A stretch of DNA of 64,000 bases from Pseudomonas hormoni (GCF_018502625.1 NZ_CP075566.1:253001-317000), one strand, 5' to 3'. Positions 1 through 10,270 are shown, counted from the first letter of the stretch. Numbers and translations: made by a program. Notes: generated by a model from the sequence alone, not told the origin.

Positions 1-48
1 CTGATCGGGTTTTGTTTGATGATGGTGATGGATACCGCGTTGGCTTGA
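1..48 (+). CDS. 3' end of a membrane protein, possibly a ZIP-family metal transporter (partial)
   Basis: Reading frame 1 from the first base gives a short hydrophobic tail, LIGFCLMMVMDTALA, followed by TGA at 46-48. A glycine-phenylalanine-rich last helix ending in M-x-x-D-x-A-L is what I expect at the C-terminus of ZIP/GufA-type metal transporters, and a ZIP gene lies beside ptsO in some pseudomonads. Only fifteen residues are visible, so this is an inference. It would converge on ptsO, with a REP pair in between. Confidence 0.4.
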   Translation: MIGFCLMMVMDTALA

Positions 49-70
49 AGGGACTGTTGCACAGACGCTC

Positions 71-207
71 TTGTGGGCGAGGGAGCTTGCTCCCGCCCGG
101 CTGCGCAGCAGTCGTGAAATCAGCGGATGCGGTATATCTGAAATGTTGCGATGGCAGGTTTCAGGGCCGCTTCGCAGCCCAGCGGGAGCAAGCTCCCTCG
201 CCACAGG
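71..207. repeat. REP pair, class C (GGCGAGGGAGCTTGCTCCCGC type)
   Basis: Two inverted copies of a Pseudomonas REP sequence flank a spacer of about 80 bases: a left unit near 71-97 reading GGCGAGGGAGCTTGCTCCCGC, and a right unit at 181-207 reading GCGGGAGCAAGCTCCCTCGCC. The spacer carries the usual CTGCGCAGCA / CGCTTCGCAGCCC sub-arms. It lies between two convergent genes. The same class recurs at 34581 and 37148. Confidence 0.85.
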
Positions 208-228
208 CGCCCGCTCGCCGGGATGAGG

Positions 229-501
229 TTATTCGCCTTCGTCGAAGAAGTTGTTGATCAACGCCACCAGCGCATCCATCGCTTCCTGTTCCTGCTCACC
301 TTCCGTACTCAGATGGATTTTGGTGCCTTTGCCGGCAGCCAGCATCATCATGGCCATGATGCTTTTGCCGTCGACCATGGACTGCGGCGTGCGCCCGGCT
401 CTGATCTGGCAAGGGAACTGACCGGCCACGCCGACGAATTTGGCAGAAGCGCGGGCATGCAGGCCCAGCTTGTTGATGATTTCGATTTCCAGAGCAGGCA
501 T
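229..501 (-). CDS. ptsO: HPr-like phosphocarrier NPr of the nitrogen phosphotransferase system
   Basis: This 90-residue protein is the full length of an HPr-fold carrier. It has the phosphorylatable histidine in LGLHARAS (His15) and a serine in DGKS (Ser47) at the position of the HPr regulatory serine. In PTS-Ntr it passes phosphate from EI-Ntr (PtsP) to PtsN and takes no part in sugar uptake. It is the last gene of the minus-strand run rpoN-hpf-ptsN-rapZ-ptsO and starts 15 bases after the rapZ stop. Identification is firm from the motif and the neighbourhood. Confidence 0.97.
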   Translation of the reverse strand: MPALEIEIINKLGLHARASAKFVGVAGQFPCQIRAGRTPQSMVDGKSIMAMMMLAAGKGTKIHLSTEGEQEQEAMDALVALINNFFDEGE

Positions 502-516
502 CGCGATGTGAATCCT

Positions 517-1374
517 TTAGCTGAGGTCGCGGTGGCGGACCTGGACGTTCTTCAGGGATTTTTGCAGGGCCTGACCCAGACGTTCGGTCAGGTAGACGGA
601 GCGGTGATGCCCGCCTGTGCAGCCAATGGCAATGGTGACATAAGCACGGTTGCTGGCGGCAAAGCGGGGCAGCCATTTGAGCAGGTACGTGGAGATGTCC
701 TGGAACATCTCCTCGACGTCCGGCTGGGCCGCCAGGTACTCGGCAACCGGTAGATCAAGCCCGGACTGATCGCGTAGCTCCGGCTTCCAATAGGGGTTCG
801 GCAGGCAGCGCACGTCGAACACCAGATCGGCGTCCACTGGCATGCCGCGCTTGAATCCAAAAGACTCCACCAGGAACGCAGTGCCGGGTTCGGGCTGGTT
901 CAGCAGGCGCAACTTGATGGTATCGCGCAGCTGATACAGGTTCAGGTTCGTGGTGTTGACCTTGAGATCGGCGAGGTCGGCAATTGGCCCGAGCAGGCTG
1001 GTTTCATCGTTGATCGCCTCGGCCAGCGAGCGATTGGCGCTGCTTAGCGGGTGACGACGGCGGGTTTCCGAAAAGCGCTTGAGCAAGGTTTCTTCGTCGG
1101 CATCCAGATACAGGACATCGCACTGGATATGCCGGCTGCGGACTTCTGCGAGCAGTTCCGGAAAACGGGTCAGGTGACTCGGCAAGTTGCGTGCGTCGAT
1201 GGAGACGGCAACCAGCGGCTGCGCGAGCTCAGTATGAATCAACGCACGTTCGGCCAGTTCCGGCAGCAACCCGGCGGGCAGGTTGTCGATGCAGTAATAG
1301 CCGTTGTCCTCGAGAACATCGAGTGCGGTACTTTTACCTGAGCCGGAACGGCCACTGACGATGATCAAGCGCAT
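517..1374 (-). CDS. rapZ: RNase adapter protein RapZ / nucleotide-binding YvcJ family
   Basis: The 285 residues match the family length. A Walker A loop, GRSGSGKS, lies at residues 8-15, and the conserved C-terminal CTGGHHRSV segment is present near residue 255. In enterobacteria RapZ delivers small RNAs to RNase E to control amino-sugar synthesis. In Pseudomonas, which lacks the same sRNA pair, its role is less certain. The gene starts only 2 bases after the ptsN stop codon, so the two are probably translated together. I use the symbol for the family; the exact function here is inferred. Confidence 0.95.
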   Translation of the reverse strand: MRLIIVSGRSGSGKSTALDVLEDNGYYCIDNLPAGLLPELAERALIHTELAQPLVAVSIDARNLPSHLTRFPELLAEVRSRHIQCDVLYLDADEETLLKRFSETRRRHPLSSANRSLAEAINDETSLLGPIADLADLKVNTTNLNLYQLRDTIKLRLLNQPEPGTAFLVESFGFKRGMPVDADLVFDVRCLPNPYWKPELRDQSGLDLPVAEYLAAQPDVEEMFQDISTYLLKWLPRFAASNRAYVTIAIGCTGGHHRSVYLTERLGQALQKSLKNVQVRHRDLS

Positions 1375-1376
1375 GA

Positions 1377-1841
1377 TTAGTGCCCGTTTTGCTCGTCCAG
1401 GACAACCTGATACAAGGCTTCATTGCTCGCGGCGCTACGCAGGCGATCACGGACTTCCTTGCGATCAAGCATGCTTGCGATCTGGCGGAGCAATTCAAGG
1501 TGCGCATCGGTAGCCGCTTCCGGGACCAGCAGAACGAACAGCAGGTCAACCGGGGCGCCGTCGATGGCGTCAAAATCGATGGGAGCGTCCAGGTGCATCA
1601 AGGCACTGATGGGCGAGGTGCAACCTTTCAGCCGACAGTGGGGGATAGCGATGCCGTTACCAAAACCGGTCGAGCCAAGTTTTTCACGGGCAATCAAAGC
1701 CTCGAAGACATCTTGCATCTCCAGAGCCGGCACTTCGCGGGCGATCAGATTGGCAATTTGCTCGAGGGCTTTCTTTTTGCTGCCGCCCGGCACGTTCACG
1801 AGGGAACGGCCGGGGGTCAGGATGCTTTCAAGTCGGATCAT
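1377..1841 (-). CDS. ptsN: PTS IIA-like nitrogen-regulatory protein (EIIA-Ntr)
   Basis: This 154-residue EIIA domain of the fructose/mannitol type has the phospho-accepting histidine in [11 protein letters not shown] (His68). It is the output protein of PTS-Ntr: its phosphorylation state, set by PtsP and PtsO, affects potassium transport, carbon storage and sigma-54-dependent genes in pseudomonads. It sits between hpf and rapZ with very short spacers, the standard arrangement downstream of rpoN in gammaproteobacteria. No missing residues were noticed. Confidence 0.97.
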   Translation of the reverse strand: MIRLESILTPGRSLVNVPGGSKKKALEQIANLIAREVPALEMQDVFEALIAREKLGSTGFGNGIAIPHCRLKGCTSPISALMHLDAPIDFDAIDGAPVDLLFVLLVPEAATDAHLELLRQIASMLDRKEVRDRLRSAASNEALYQVVLDEQNGH

Positions 1842-1853
1842 GGGTTGGGAGTG

Positions 1854-2162
1854 TTAACGACCGGTCGCGCCCTGGAGGAGGCTTTGGGTCTTTTCCTTAT
1901 GCTTTTTGAGTTGTTTATCCAGCTTGTCGGTCAGCGCGTCGATCGCCGCGTACATGTCGGTATGTTCCGCGTTTGCGACCACTTCATTGCCGGGAATATG
2001 CAGCGTGGCTTCGATTTTCTGCTTCAGCTTCTCGACCGTCATCGTGACTTGCACGTTGGTGATCTTGTCGAAATGCCGCTCTAATCGTTCGAGTTTTTCG
2101 CCGATGTAGGTGCGAAGAGGTTCGGTCACTTCCAGTTGGTGTCCACTGATGTTGACTTGCAT
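1854..2162 (-). CDS. hpf: Ribosome hibernation promoting factor (short HPF)
   Basis: Translation from the ATG at 2162, preceded by a GGAGAAG ribosome site, gives 102 residues starting MQVNISGHQLEVTEP. An upstream in-frame start would add 18 residues unlike the family, so I reject it. The protein has the beta-alpha-beta-beta-beta-alpha ribosome-binding fold with a lysine-rich end and lacks the long C-terminal dimerisation domain. It binds 30S subunits and helps form dormant 100S ribosomes in stationary phase. A second HPF/RaiA-like gene lies at 63532. Confidence 0.95.
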   Translation of the reverse strand: MQVNISGHQLEVTEPLRTYIGEKLERLERHFDKITNVQVTMTVEKLKQKIEATLHIPGNEVVANAEHTDMYAAIDALTDKLDKQLKKHKEKTQSLLQGATGR

Positions 2163-2236
2163 ACAGCTTCTCCTTCGTTGCCAGTGCATAAAGCGGTAGA
2201 TCAGATGATCTACCACTGGAACGCTGTGGCGTGGCT

Positions 2237-3730
2237 CTACATCAACCGCTTGCGTTCGCTCGAAGGCGCGATCCCGAGGGATTCGCGGTACTTGGCGACG
2301 GTGCGGCGAGCCACCTGAATGCCTTGTGCCTCCAGTAAACCAGCGATCTTGCTGTCACTCAACGGCTTTTTCTGATTTTCCGCAGCAACCAGTTTTTTGA
2401 TGATCGCGCGGATCGCCGTGGACGAGCATTCGCCGCCTTCGGAGGTGCTGACATGGCTGGAGAAAAAGTATTTCAGCTCATATATGCCCCGAGGGGTATG
2501 CATGAATTTTTGCGTGGTCACCCGGGAAATCGTTGATTCGTGCATGCCCACCGCTTCGGCGATGTCATGCAGCACCAACGGTTTCATCGCTTCGTCGCCG
2601 TATTCCAGAAAACCGCGTTGATGCTCGACGATCTGGGTGGCAACTTTCATCAGGGTTTCGTTACGGCTTTGCAGGCTCTTGATGAACCAGCGAGCCTCTT
2701 GCAACTGATTGCGCATGAAGGTGTTGTCGGCGCTGGTGTCGGCGCGGCGCACGAAACCGGCGTATTGGGCGTTGACCCGCAGCCGCGGTACCGATTCCTG
2801 ATTCAGTTCTACCAGCCAGCGCTCGTTGTCCTTGCGCACGATCACGTCGGGAACGACGTATTCGGCTTCACTGGACTCGATCTGCGAGCCAGGGCGTGGG
2901 TTGAGGCTCTGTACCAGTTCGATGACCTGGCGCAGTTCATCTTCCTTGAGCTTCATGCGGCGCATCAGCTGGCTGTAGTCGCGGCTGCCGAGCAAGTCGA
3001 TGTAGTCGGTGACCAGGCGCTTGGCCTCGGCCAGCCAGGGTGTCTTGGCGGGCAGCTGGCGCAATTGCAGCAGCAGGCATTCGCCGAGGTTGCGGGCGCC
3101 GATGCCCGCCGGTTCGAATTGCTGGATGCGATGCAGGACGGCTTCGATCTCGTCCAGTTCGATGTCGAGTTCCGGATCGAAGGCTTCGAGGATTTCCTCG
3201 AGAGTTTCGTCCAGGTAGCCCTGATTGTTGATGCAATCGATCAGGGTCACGGCGATCAGGCGATCGGTGTCGGACATTGGCGCCAGGTTCAGTTGCCATA
3301 ACAGATGGCTTTGCAGACTTTCACCGGCCGATGTGCGGGTGGTGAAATCCCACTCGTCGTCATCGTTGCTCGGCAGGCTGCTGGCGCTGGTCTGGTAGAC
3401 GTCTTCCCATGCAGTGTCGACGGGCAGTTCGTTGGGAATGCGCTCGTTCCAGTCGCCCTCATCGAGGTTGTCCACCGTCGGGGCGGTTTCCTGGTAGGAG
3501 GGTTCTGAGACGTCGGCGTTGGGTTGCTGTTCGGCTTTGTCGGCCAAGGGGTCGGCGTTATCGAAGTCGTCGCCTTCTTCCTGGCGTTCGAGCATCGGAT
3601 TGGACTCCAGGGCCTCCTGGATTTCCTGTTGCAGGTCCAGGGTCGACAATTGGAGCAGGCGGATGGCCTGTTGCAGCTGCGGTGTCATCGTCAGCTGCTG
3701 GCCCATTCTCAAGACTAGCGATGGTTTCAT
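2237..3730 (-). CDS. rpoN: RNA polymerase sigma-54 factor
   Basis: Starting at [19 protein letters not shown] gives 497 residues, the length usual in Pseudomonas. The longer frame adds fourteen residues that do not fit. Region I is glutamine- and leucine-rich (activator response), region II is acidic (residues 60-120), and region III holds the core-binding part. The helix-turn-helix and the C-terminal RpoN box ([12 protein letters not shown]) that reads the -24 element are also present. It directs transcription of nitrogen, flagellar and many catabolic genes with enhancer-binding activators. It follows lptB by 184 bases and heads the PTS-Ntr cluster. Confidence 0.97.
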   Translation of the reverse strand: MKPSLVLRMGQQLTMTPQLQQAIRLLQLSTLDLQQEIQEALESNPMLERQEEGDDFDNADPLADKAEQQPNADVSEPSYQETAPTVDNLDEGDWNERIPNELPVDTAWEDVYQTSASSLPSNDDDEWDFTTRTSAGESLQSHLLWQLNLAPMSDTDRLIAVTLIDCINNQGYLDETLEEILEAFDPELDIELDEIEAVLHRIQQFEPAGIGARNLGECLLLQLRQLPAKTPWLAEAKRLVTDYIDLLGSRDYSQLMRRMKLKEDELRQVIELVQSLNPRPGSQIESSEAEYVVPDVIVRKDNERWLVELNQESVPRLRVNAQYAGFVRRADTSADNTFMRNQLQEARWFIKSLQSRNETLMKVATQIVEHQRGFLEYGDEAMKPLVLHDIAEAVGMHESTISRVTTQKFMHTPRGIYELKYFFSSHVSTSEGGECSSTAIRAIIKKLVAAENQKKPLSDSKIAGLLEAQGIQVARRTVAKYRESLGIAPSSERKRLM

Positions 3731-3914
3731 GGCAGGGGCTAAACACCTTATTCGCCGGCGCACATGCGCCATCCACTACAGGGCGCCGAAGCGCCAAACA
3801 TAAGCAAATTATATGCCCGAAACTGCAGCGTTTGCCTAGAGCGCTGTAACAATAAAAAAGTATTGATTTTTTATCGAGACAAACGCTCGGACAACCAGCC
3901 AGACACCTCAGCGC

Positions 3915-4640
3915 TTACAGGCGGAACTCATGGCCCAGATAAACTTCTTTCACGAGGTCATTGGCCAGGATCGTGGCAGAGTCACCTTCGGCGATCAGCT
4001 GGCCATCGTTGACGATGTAGGCGGTTTCGCAGATATCCAGGGTTTCACGGACGTTGTGATCGGTGATCAGCACGCCAATGCCCTTGGCCTTGAGGTGGTA
4101 GATAATCTGCTTGATATCGCCCACCGAAATCGGGTCTACACCGGCGAAGGGTTCGTCGAGGAGGATGAATTTCGGGTTGGTTGCCAGTGCCCGGGCGATT
4201 TCCACACGGCGGCGTTCGCCACCGGACAGGCTCATGCCGAGGTTGTCGCGGATGTGGCTGATGTGGAATTCCTGCAGCAGGCTTTCCAGCTCTTTGCGAC
4301 GATCGGCCTTGTCGAGTTCCTTGCGGGTCTCGAGGATCGCCATGATGTTGTCGGCGACCGAGAGTTTGCGGAAGATCGACGCTTCTTGCGGAAGATAGCC
4401 GATACCGGCCTTCGCACGACCGTGCATCGGCTGGTGGCTGACGTCCAGATCGTCGATCAGGACGCGACCCTGATCGGCCTGAACCAGGCCGACGATCATG
4501 TAGAAGCAGGTGGTCTTGCCGGCGCCGTTAGGACCAAGCAGGCCGACGATCTGACCGCTGTCGATGGACAGGCTGACGTCGCGCACGACCTGACGGCTCT
4601 TGTAGCTCTTGGCCAGATGCTGAGCTTTCAGAGTTGCCAT
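3915..4640 (-). CDS. lptB: LPS export ABC transporter ATPase LptB
   Basis: A 241-residue ABC ATPase with Walker A GPNGAGKT (residues 36-43), signature LSGGERRR, Walker [13 protein letters not shown] and the switch histidine in LITDHNV. With LptF and LptG (not in this window) it drives lipopolysaccharide from the inner membrane to the LptC-LptA bridge. Its ATG overlaps the lptA stop codon by one base, so lptC-lptA-lptB form one translational unit upstream of rpoN. Confidence 0.97.
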   Translation of the reverse strand: MATLKAQHLAKSYKSRQVVRDVSLSIDSGQIVGLLGPNGAGKTTCFYMIVGLVQADQGRVLIDDLDVSHQPMHGRAKAGIGYLPQEASIFRKLSVADNIMAILETRKELDKADRRKELESLLQEFHISHIRDNLGMSLSGGERRRVEIARALATNPKFILLDEPFAGVDPISVGDIKQIIYHLKAKGIGVLITDHNVRETLDICETAYIVNDGQLIAEGDSATILANDLVKEVYLGHEFRL

Positions 4641-5188
4641 TACGGGGCCTTTTGCTCTTCGGTTTTCTTTTTCGGCTGGATCACCATGTCGATGCGCGGA
4701 CGCGACTCGGTCACGTTGGTGCCTGTGGCACGGCCGGCGCTGGCGAGCTTTTTGTTGGTGTCGTAGACGATTTTCTCGCCTTGGGTAACGTTGCCGTCCT
4801 TGTCGATGACTTTGGCGCGATCGATCAGCACGACGCGGTCTTGCGAGGCGTGGTATTGGATGGTGACTCCGTAGCCCTGAACCGGCTTGGTGTCGCCAGC
4901 GGTCTGCAGCTGCTCGAAGTAGGCCAGGTTGCCCACCGAAGTCACCACGTCAATGTCGCCCGCAGCAGTTCGAGTGATGGTCACAGTATTGCCTTTAACG
5001 ATCATCGAACCCTGGGTAATGATCACGTCACCTTTGTAGGTGGCAATACCATTCTTGTCGTCCAGCTGGGCATCGTCGGCCTGGATGCGGATAGGCTGCT
5101 GTTGATCGTTCGGCAGAGCCCAGGCGCTCACGCTTCCCAGTGCTGCGCCCAGACCGAGCAAAATAGGGAGAGTTTTAACGAGCCTCAT
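4640..5188 (-). CDS. lptA: LPS transport periplasmic protein LptA
   Basis: This 182-residue protein has a Sec signal peptide (hydrophobic stretch 7-22, likely cleavage after AWA near residue 24). An OstA/LptA beta-jellyroll domain follows, with the typical segment [18 protein letters not shown]. LptA oligomers bridge the periplasm and carry LPS from LptC to LptD. The start overlaps the end of lptC by 14 bases. The C-terminal tail is charged and probably disordered. Confidence 0.95.
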   Translation of the reverse strand: MRLVKTLPILLGLGAALGSVSAWALPNDQQQPIRIQADDAQLDDKNGIATYKGDVIITQGSMIVKGNTVTITRTAAGDIDVVTSVGNLAYFEQLQTAGDTKPVQGYGVTIQYHASQDRVVLIDRAKVIDKDGNVTQGEKIVYDTNKKLASAGRATGTNVTESRPRIDMVIQPKKKTEEQKAP

Positions 5189-5747
5189 ACTGTCCTCTTA
5201 CGTTCGATAGCAGGTGTATCCTGCTTTCTTTCAAATACGCTTTCATTCCCTTGCCAGTCGAGACACCACCAGCGCCGTCGATTCTAACGGGTTGATCGGT
5301 CTGCGCATATTGCTGTTGCGGGAACACTGTCATGCGGGTGGTGGTAATCAGGGTCTTGCGGTTTTTCTCGTCGAAACGCGTGATGCGCACCGAGTCGATC
5401 AGCTCGACCTGGGTGCCATCCGAATTGACTTCGCCGTGTTCGCTCTGGACGTGCCAGGGGAATTGGGTGCCGCGGAACAGGTTCAGGTCCGGGTTGGTCA
5501 GCAGCGTCACTTCGGTCGCCTTCAGGTGTTCAACCTTGTCGGACGTCATTTCGTACTGCAGCTTGCCGTCTGGCAGGTACTGCACGCTGTGGGCGTTGAG
5601 TGCGTAATAGTCGATCGCGCTTTCATCGACCTTTGCCACCGGCTGGTCGAGGAAGCGTTCCGGGCTGATGTTCCAGTAGCCGACCGCCGCAAAAATCGCT
5701 GCGATGCAACTGAACATCAGGATGTTGCGAAATTTCTTGCTCAGCAT
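5175..5747 (-). CDS. lptC: LPS export system protein LptC
   Basis: From the ATG at 5747 the product is 190 residues with one N-terminal transmembrane helix (residues 8-24, LMFSCIAAIFAAVGYW) followed by a periplasmic LptC/OstA-type beta domain. It receives LPS from LptBFG and hands it to LptA. A longer frame upstream would run into kdsC and lacks a membrane-protein start, so this start is preferred. The gene lies 7 bases downstream of kdsC, in the conserved kdsD-kdsC-lptC-lptA-lptB order. Confidence 0.95.
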   Translation of the reverse strand: MLSKKFRNILMFSCIAAIFAAVGYWNISPERFLDQPVAKVDESAIDYYALNAHSVQYLPDGKLQYEMTSDKVEHLKATEVTLLTNPDLNLFRGTQFPWHVQSEHGEVNSDGTQVELIDSVRITRFDEKNRKTLITTTRMTVFPQQQYAQTDQPVRIDGAGGVSTGKGMKAYLKESRIHLLSNVRGQYEAR

Positions 5748-5754
5748 AGTTGGC

Positions 5755-6279
5755 TCACAGGTACGCAGCGTTGGCCGCATCGAGGCGGCCCTGGGCGCGC
5801 AGGATCAATTCGCAGAATTCGCGGGCGGCACCCTCGCCACCACGGGCCTGGGTGATGCCATGGGCGTGTTCACGCACGAAGCTGGCGGCATTGGCCACCG
5901 CCATGCCCAGGCCAACGCGGCGAATCACCGGCAGGTCTGGCAGGTCGTCACCGAGGTAGGCGACTTGCTCATAGCTTAGATTGAGTTGGGCGAGAAGTTC
6001 GTCCAGCACCACCAGTTTATCTTCGCGGCCCTGATACAGGTGGGGAATGCCGAGGTTCTTCGCCCGTCGCTCGACCACCGGGGTCTTGCGGCCGCTGATG
6101 ATAGCGGTCTGTACGCCGGCTGCCATCAACATCTTGATGCCCTGGCCGTCGAGCGTGTTGAAAGTCTTGAATTCGCTGCCGTCTTCAAGGAAGTACAGGC
6201 GCCCGTCGGTCAGGACGCCGTCGACGTCGAATACCGCCAGTTTGATCTGTTTGCCGCGTTGCAGCAGGTCCGTGCTCAT
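5755..6279 (-). CDS. kdsC: 3-deoxy-D-manno-octulosonate 8-phosphate phosphatase KdsC
   Basis: A 174-residue C0-type HAD phosphatase. The nucleophile motif FDVDGVLTDG (Asp18 and Asp20) is at the N-terminus, with the threonine/serine loop AIISGR and the late acidic motif LGDDLPD in order. It removes phosphate from Kdo-8-P in the synthesis of the LPS inner-core sugar Kdo. Its ATG overlaps the stop codon of kdsD by one base. Confidence 0.96.
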   Translation of the reverse strand: MSTDLLQRGKQIKLAVFDVDGVLTDGRLYFLEDGSEFKTFNTLDGQGIKMLMAAGVQTAIISGRKTPVVERRAKNLGIPHLYQGREDKLVVLDELLAQLNLSYEQVAYLGDDLPDLPVIRRVGLGMAVANAASFVREHAHGITQARGGEGAAREFCELILRAQGRLDAANAAYL

Positions 6280-7253
6280 TACATTACTCCTGCACGCAGC
6301 AAGTCGTGCATGTTCAAGGCGCCGACCGGACGGTCTTCGCTGTCGACCACGACCAGCGCGTTGATTTTATGGTCTTCCATGATTTTCAGGGCCTCGGCGG
6401 CGAGCATCTCGGCGCGGGCAGTCTTGCCGTGGGCGGTCATGACCTGGTCGATCGTGGCGCTGTGAATGTCGATGCTGCGATCCAGGGTACGGCGCAAATC
6501 GCCGTCGGTGAAGATCCCGGCGAGTTTGCCGTCGGCTTCCAGAATAACGGTCATGCCCAGGCCCTTGCGGGTCATTTCCATCAGCGCGTCCTTCAGCAGT
6601 GTTCCGCGCTGCACTTGCGGTAGTTCCTGCCCGGCGTGCATGACGTTTTCCACTTTCAACAGCAGGCGTCGGCCCAGCGCGCCACCGGGATGGGAGAAGG
6701 CGAAGTCTTCAGCGGTGAAGCCGCGGGCTTCGAGCAACGCAACGGCCAGGGCATCGCCCATGACCAGGGCGGCGGTGGTCGACGATGTCGGTGCCAGGTT
6801 CAGCGGGCAGGCTTCGTGTTCGACATGCACATTGAGATTGACCTCGGCAGCCTTGGCCAGCGGAGAGTCGGGGTTGCCGGTCACGCTGATCAATTTGATG
6901 CCCAGGCGTTTGATCAACGGCAGTAGGGTGACAATTTCATTGGTGGAGCCGGAGTTCGACAGGGCCAGGATGATGTCGTCGCGGGTAATCATGCCCATGT
7001 CGCCGTGGCTGGCTTCGGCAGGGTGCACAAAGAAAGCCGTGGTGCCGGTGCTGGCCAGGGTGGCGGCAATCTTGTTGCCGATATGCCCCGATTTGCCCAT
7101 GCCGACCACGACCACGCGGCCTTTGCTGGCCAGAATCATCTCGCAAGCGCGTACGAAATCTGCGTCGATATGGGGCAGCAAGCCTTGTACGGCTTCCAGT
7201 TCGAGGCGGATGGTGCGTTGTGCTGATTGAATCAGGTCGCTGGATTGGCTCAT
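6279..7253 (-). CDS. kdsD: Arabinose-5-phosphate isomerase KdsD
   Basis: Starting at MSQSSDLIQSAQRTIRLE gives 324 residues. An N-terminal SIS sugar-isomerase domain (with GMGKSGHIGNKIAATLASTG and the SNSGST loop) is followed by two CBS domains in the last 120 residues. It converts ribulose-5-P to arabinose-5-P, the first committed step to Kdo. The frame extends 21 codons further upstream, but those lack a ribosome site and do not look like the family. It is divergent from mlaF across a 275-base gap. Confidence 0.95.
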   Translation of the reverse strand: MSQSSDLIQSAQRTIRLELEAVQGLLPHIDADFVRACEMILASKGRVVVVGMGKSGHIGNKIAATLASTGTTAFFVHPAEASHGDMGMITRDDIILALSNSGSTNEIVTLLPLIKRLGIKLISVTGNPDSPLAKAAEVNLNVHVEHEACPLNLAPTSSTTAALVMGDALAVALLEARGFTAEDFAFSHPGGALGRRLLLKVENVMHAGQELPQVQRGTLLKDALMEMTRKGLGMTVILEADGKLAGIFTDGDLRRTLDRSIDIHSATIDQVMTAHGKTARAEMLAAEALKIMEDHKINALVVVDSEDRPVGALNMHDLLRAGVM

Positions 7254-7528
7254 GTCAGAAATCGTATAGCCTGATGAAAAGGCGGCGATTATAGCGGTAA
7301 TGATCGAAACCCTCACGCAAGTTCGTCGCGCTTTGACATTCCCTGTTACCGAATCCCTCTAAATGAAGCTTTTTGCCCGCCATGTTGCTGAACATGGCCA
7401 GGCTTGGCCCTTGGGCGCTTGGCCTTTGCAGTGATATAGTTCGCCGCCAGTTCGGCCTGCCCGGGAGGTATGTGCTTTCGTCAGAAAGTCAGGCGTCCGA
7501 GTGAGAGGCTGCATCGCAAGGAGTTTAG

Positions 7529-8338
7529 ATGAGTGCCGATAACGCCTACGCGGTCGAGCTGAAGGGACTGACCTTCAAGCGCGGTACGCGCAGCATTTTC
7601 AATAACGTCGATATCCGTATTCCGCGCGGCAAGGTCACCGGCATCATGGGGCCTTCCGGGTGTGGCAAGACCACACTGTTGCGTTTGATGGGCGCCCAAT
7701 TGCGCCCGACCAAGGGCGAAGTCTGGGTCAACGGTCAGAACCTGCCGAAACTGTCGCGCAGCGATCTTTTCGATGCACGCAAGCATATGGGAGTGCTGTT
7801 TCAGAGCGGCGCGCTGTTTACCGATCTCGATGTGTTCGAGAACGTTGCCTTTCCCCTGCGCGTTCATACCGAGCTTCCGGAAGAAATGATCCGGGACATT
7901 GTCCTGCTCAAATTACAGGCCGTGGGCCTGCGTGGCGCCATCGACCTGATGCCTGACGAGCTGTCCGGCGGCATGAAGCGCCGTGTCGCGCTGGCCCGGG
8001 CGATTGCCCTCGACCCGCAGATTCTCATGTATGACGAGCCTTTCGTCGGTCAGGACCCGATCGCCATGGGCGTTTTGGTGCGTTTGATCCGCCTGCTCAA
8101 CGATGCCCTGGGCATCACCAGCATCGTGGTCTCCCACGACCTGGCGGAGACCGCGAGCATCGCTGACTACATCTATGTGGTCGGCGAAGGCCAGGTGTTG
8201 GGGCAGGGCACGCCCGAGGAACTGATGAACTCGCAAGAGCCACGGATTCGCCAATTCATGACCGGCGAACCCGACGGCCCGGTCGCATACCACTTTCCAG
8301 CGACGGATTACCGCGCAGATCTTCTGGGGAAGCGTTGA
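7529..8338 (+). CDS. mlaF: Phospholipid ABC transporter ATP-binding protein MlaF
   Basis: This 269-residue ABC ATPase has Walker A GPSGCGKT (41-48), signature LSGGMKRR and Walker [13 protein letters not shown]. It energises the inner-membrane MlaFEDB complex that moves glycerophospholipids between the inner membrane and MlaC, keeping the outer leaflet of the outer membrane free of phospholipid. A clear AAGGAG site precedes the ATG. In pseudomonads the operon is also called ttg2 and affects solvent and antibiotic tolerance. Its stop overlaps the mlaE start. Confidence 0.97.
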   Translation: MSADNAYAVELKGLTFKRGTRSIFNNVDIRIPRGKVTGIMGPSGCGKTTLLRLMGAQLRPTKGEVWVNGQNLPKLSRSDLFDARKHMGVLFQSGALFTDLDVFENVAFPLRVHTELPEEMIRDIVLLKLQAVGLRGAIDLMPDELSGGMKRRVALARAIALDPQILMYDEPFVGQDPIAMGVLVRLIRLLNDALGITSIVVSHDLAETASIADYIYVVGEGQVLGQGTPEELMNSQEPRIRQFMTGEPDGPVAYHFPATDYRADLLGKR

Positions 8339-9135
8339 TGCGCAAGATTTCACTCATAGAACGCGTGCGCCGGTTCGGCCACGCCGGCATCGACGTGCTG
8401 GCGGTGTTCGGCCGTTCGACGATTTTCCTGTTTCATGCCTTGCTTGGCCGTGGCGGCATCGGCGGCGGTTTTGGCCTGCTGATCAAGCAACTGCATTCGG
8501 TGGGCGTGATGTCCCTGGTGATCATTGTGGTCTCCGGGGTGTTCATCGGCATGGTGCTGGCGCTGCAGGGGTTCAACATCCTCTCCAGCTACGGTTCGGA
8601 GCAGGCGGTCGGGCAGATGGTTGCCCTGACCTTGCTGCGCGAATTGGGTCCAGTGGTCACGGCACTGCTGTTCGCCGGACGCGCCGGTTCGGCCCTGACG
8701 GCTGAAATCGGCAACATGAAATCCACCGAGCAGCTGTCCAGTCTGGAAATGATTGGTGTCGACCCGCTCAAGTACATCATTGCCCCGCGCCTGTGGGCCG
8801 GCTTCATTTCCCTGCCGGTGCTGGCGATGATTTTCAGCGTGGTGGGTATCTGGGGCGGTTCGTGGGTGGCTGTCGACTGGCTGGGTGTGTATGAAGGTTC
8901 CTACTGGTCCAACATGCAGAACAGCGTGACGTTCACTGACGATGTGCTCAACGGCATCATCAAAAGTATCGTCTTCGCCTTTGTCGTGACCTGGATCGCC
9001 GTATTCCAAGGCTATGACTGCGAGCCCACATCCGAGGGGATCAGTCGTGCCACTACCAAGACCGTTGTGTATGCCTCGTTGGCTGTACTCGGCCTGGACT
9101 TTATTCTGACCGCCTTGATGTTTGGAGATTTCTGA
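8338..9135 (+). CDS. mlaE: Phospholipid ABC transporter permease MlaE
   Basis: A 265-residue MlaE-type permease with five to six hydrophobic segments and the conserved [21 protein letters not shown] core near residue 100. I place the start at the ATG overlapping the mlaF stop (TGATG); a TTG one codon upstream is the only alternative. It is the membrane subunit of the Mla transporter and partners MlaF and the MCE protein MlaD. The next gene overlaps by one base. Confidence 0.96.
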   Translation: MRKISLIERVRRFGHAGIDVLAVFGRSTIFLFHALLGRGGIGGGFGLLIKQLHSVGVMSLVIIVVSGVFIGMVLALQGFNILSSYGSEQAVGQMVALTLLRELGPVVTALLFAGRAGSALTAEIGNMKSTEQLSSLEMIGVDPLKYIIAPRLWAGFISLPVLAMIFSVVGIWGGSWVAVDWLGVYEGSYWSNMQNSVTFTDDVLNGIIKSIVFAFVVTWIAVFQGYDCEPTSEGISRATTKTVVYASLAVLGLDFILTALMFGDF

Positions 9136-9602
9136 TGCAAAACCGCACCCTGGAAATCGGTGTCGGCCTTTTCTTGCTGGCTGGCATCCTGGCTTTGCTG
9201 TTGCTGGCGTTGCGGGTGAGTGGCCTGTCCCCGAGCGCAACCACCGATACGTATAAACTTTATGCCTATTTCGACAATATCGCCGGTTTGACGGTCAGAG
9301 CTAAAGTGACCATGGCCGGTGTGACAATCGGCAAGGTCACGGCGATCGATCTGGACCGCGACAGTTTCACCGGTCGGGTGACGATGCAACTGGAAAAGCG
9401 CGTAGATAACCTGCCGACTGACTCCACTGCATCTATTCTGACTGCGGGCCTGTTGGGCGAGAAATACATCGGGATCAGCGTGGGCGGCGAAGAAGGCCTG
9501 CTCAAGGATGGTGGAACCATCCACGACACCCAGTCGTCGCTGGTGCTCGAGGACCTGATCGGTAAATTCCTGCTCAATACCGTTAGCAAAGACGCCAAAT
9601 GA
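9135..9602 (+). CDS. mlaD: Phospholipid transporter substrate-binding MCE protein MlaD
   Basis: The 155-residue product has one N-terminal membrane anchor (residues 7-25) and a single MCE domain, with the motif YFDNIAGLTVRAKVTMAGVTIGKV around residues 40-65. MlaD forms a hexameric ring above MlaE that passes lipid to or from MlaC. Length and single-MCE architecture match the proteobacterial family. It is translationally coupled to mlaE. Confidence 0.96.
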   Translation: MQNRTLEIGVGLFLLAGILALLLLALRVSGLSPSATTDTYKLYAYFDNIAGLTVRAKVTMAGVTIGKVTAIDLDRDSFTGRVTMQLEKRVDNLPTDSTASILTAGLLGEKYIGISVGGEEGLLKDGGTIHDTQSSLVLEDLIGKFLLNTVSKDAK

Positions 9603-9613
9603 GGAGCTTTTGA

Positions 9614-10270
9614 ATGATCTCTACCTTGCGACGTGGCCTGTTGGTATTACTCGCGGCCCTGCCGTTGATGGCTAACGCCGTGGCGGCGCCTTCCGCGCAC
9701 GAACTGGTACAGGACACCACGACCCGGTTGCTGGCGGACCTGTCAGCCAACAAAGAGAAGTACAAGCAGGATCCGCAGGACTTTTATACGGCGCTGAACA
9801 CCATCGTCGGCCCTGTGGTGGATGCCGAGGGCATTTCCAAGAGCATCATGACGGTCAAATACTCGCGCAAGGCCACGCCTGCGCAGATGAAGACCTTTGA
9901 AGAAAACTTCAAAAAGGGCCTGTTCCAGTTCTATGGCAACGCCTTGCTCGAGTACAACAATCAGGGCATCGTCGTCGACCCTGCCAAGGATGAGTCGGGA
10001 GACCGCACCAGCGTTGGCATGACGGTCAAGGGCAGCAACGGCGCGATCTATCCGGTGTCCTACACACTCGAAAAGATCAATGGCGAGTGGAAGCTGCGTA
10101 ACGTGATCATCAATGGCATCAACATCGGCAAGCTGTTCCGCGATCAGTTCGCTGATGCGATGCAGCGCAATGGCAACGACCTGGACAAGACCATCAATGG
10201 TTGGGCCGGTGAAGTCGCCAAAGCCAAGGAAGCCAGCGAGAAGCAGTCCACCGAGAAGCAGTCCCAATGA
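9614..10270 (+). CDS. mlaC: Periplasmic phospholipid-binding protein MlaC
   Basis: This 218-residue protein begins with a Sec signal peptide (cleavage near residue 24, after AVA) and continues as an MlaC/Ttg2D lipid-binding domain, ending in a lysine- and glutamate-rich tail. It shuttles phospholipid between MlaFEDB and the outer-membrane MlaA-porin complex (mlaA is not in this window). A GAGGAG-like site precedes the ATG. The stop overlaps the mlaB start by four bases. Confidence 0.96.
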   Translation: MISTLRRGLLVLLAALPLMANAVAAPSAHELVQDTTTRLLADLSANKEKYKQDPQDFYTALNTIVGPVVDAEGISKSIMTVKYSRKATPAQMKTFEENFKKGLFQFYGNALLEYNNQGIVVDPAKDESGDRTSVGMTVKGSNGAIYPVSYTLEKINGEWKLRNVIINGINIGKLFRDQFADAMQRNGNDLDKTINGWAGEVAKAKEASEKQSTEKQSQ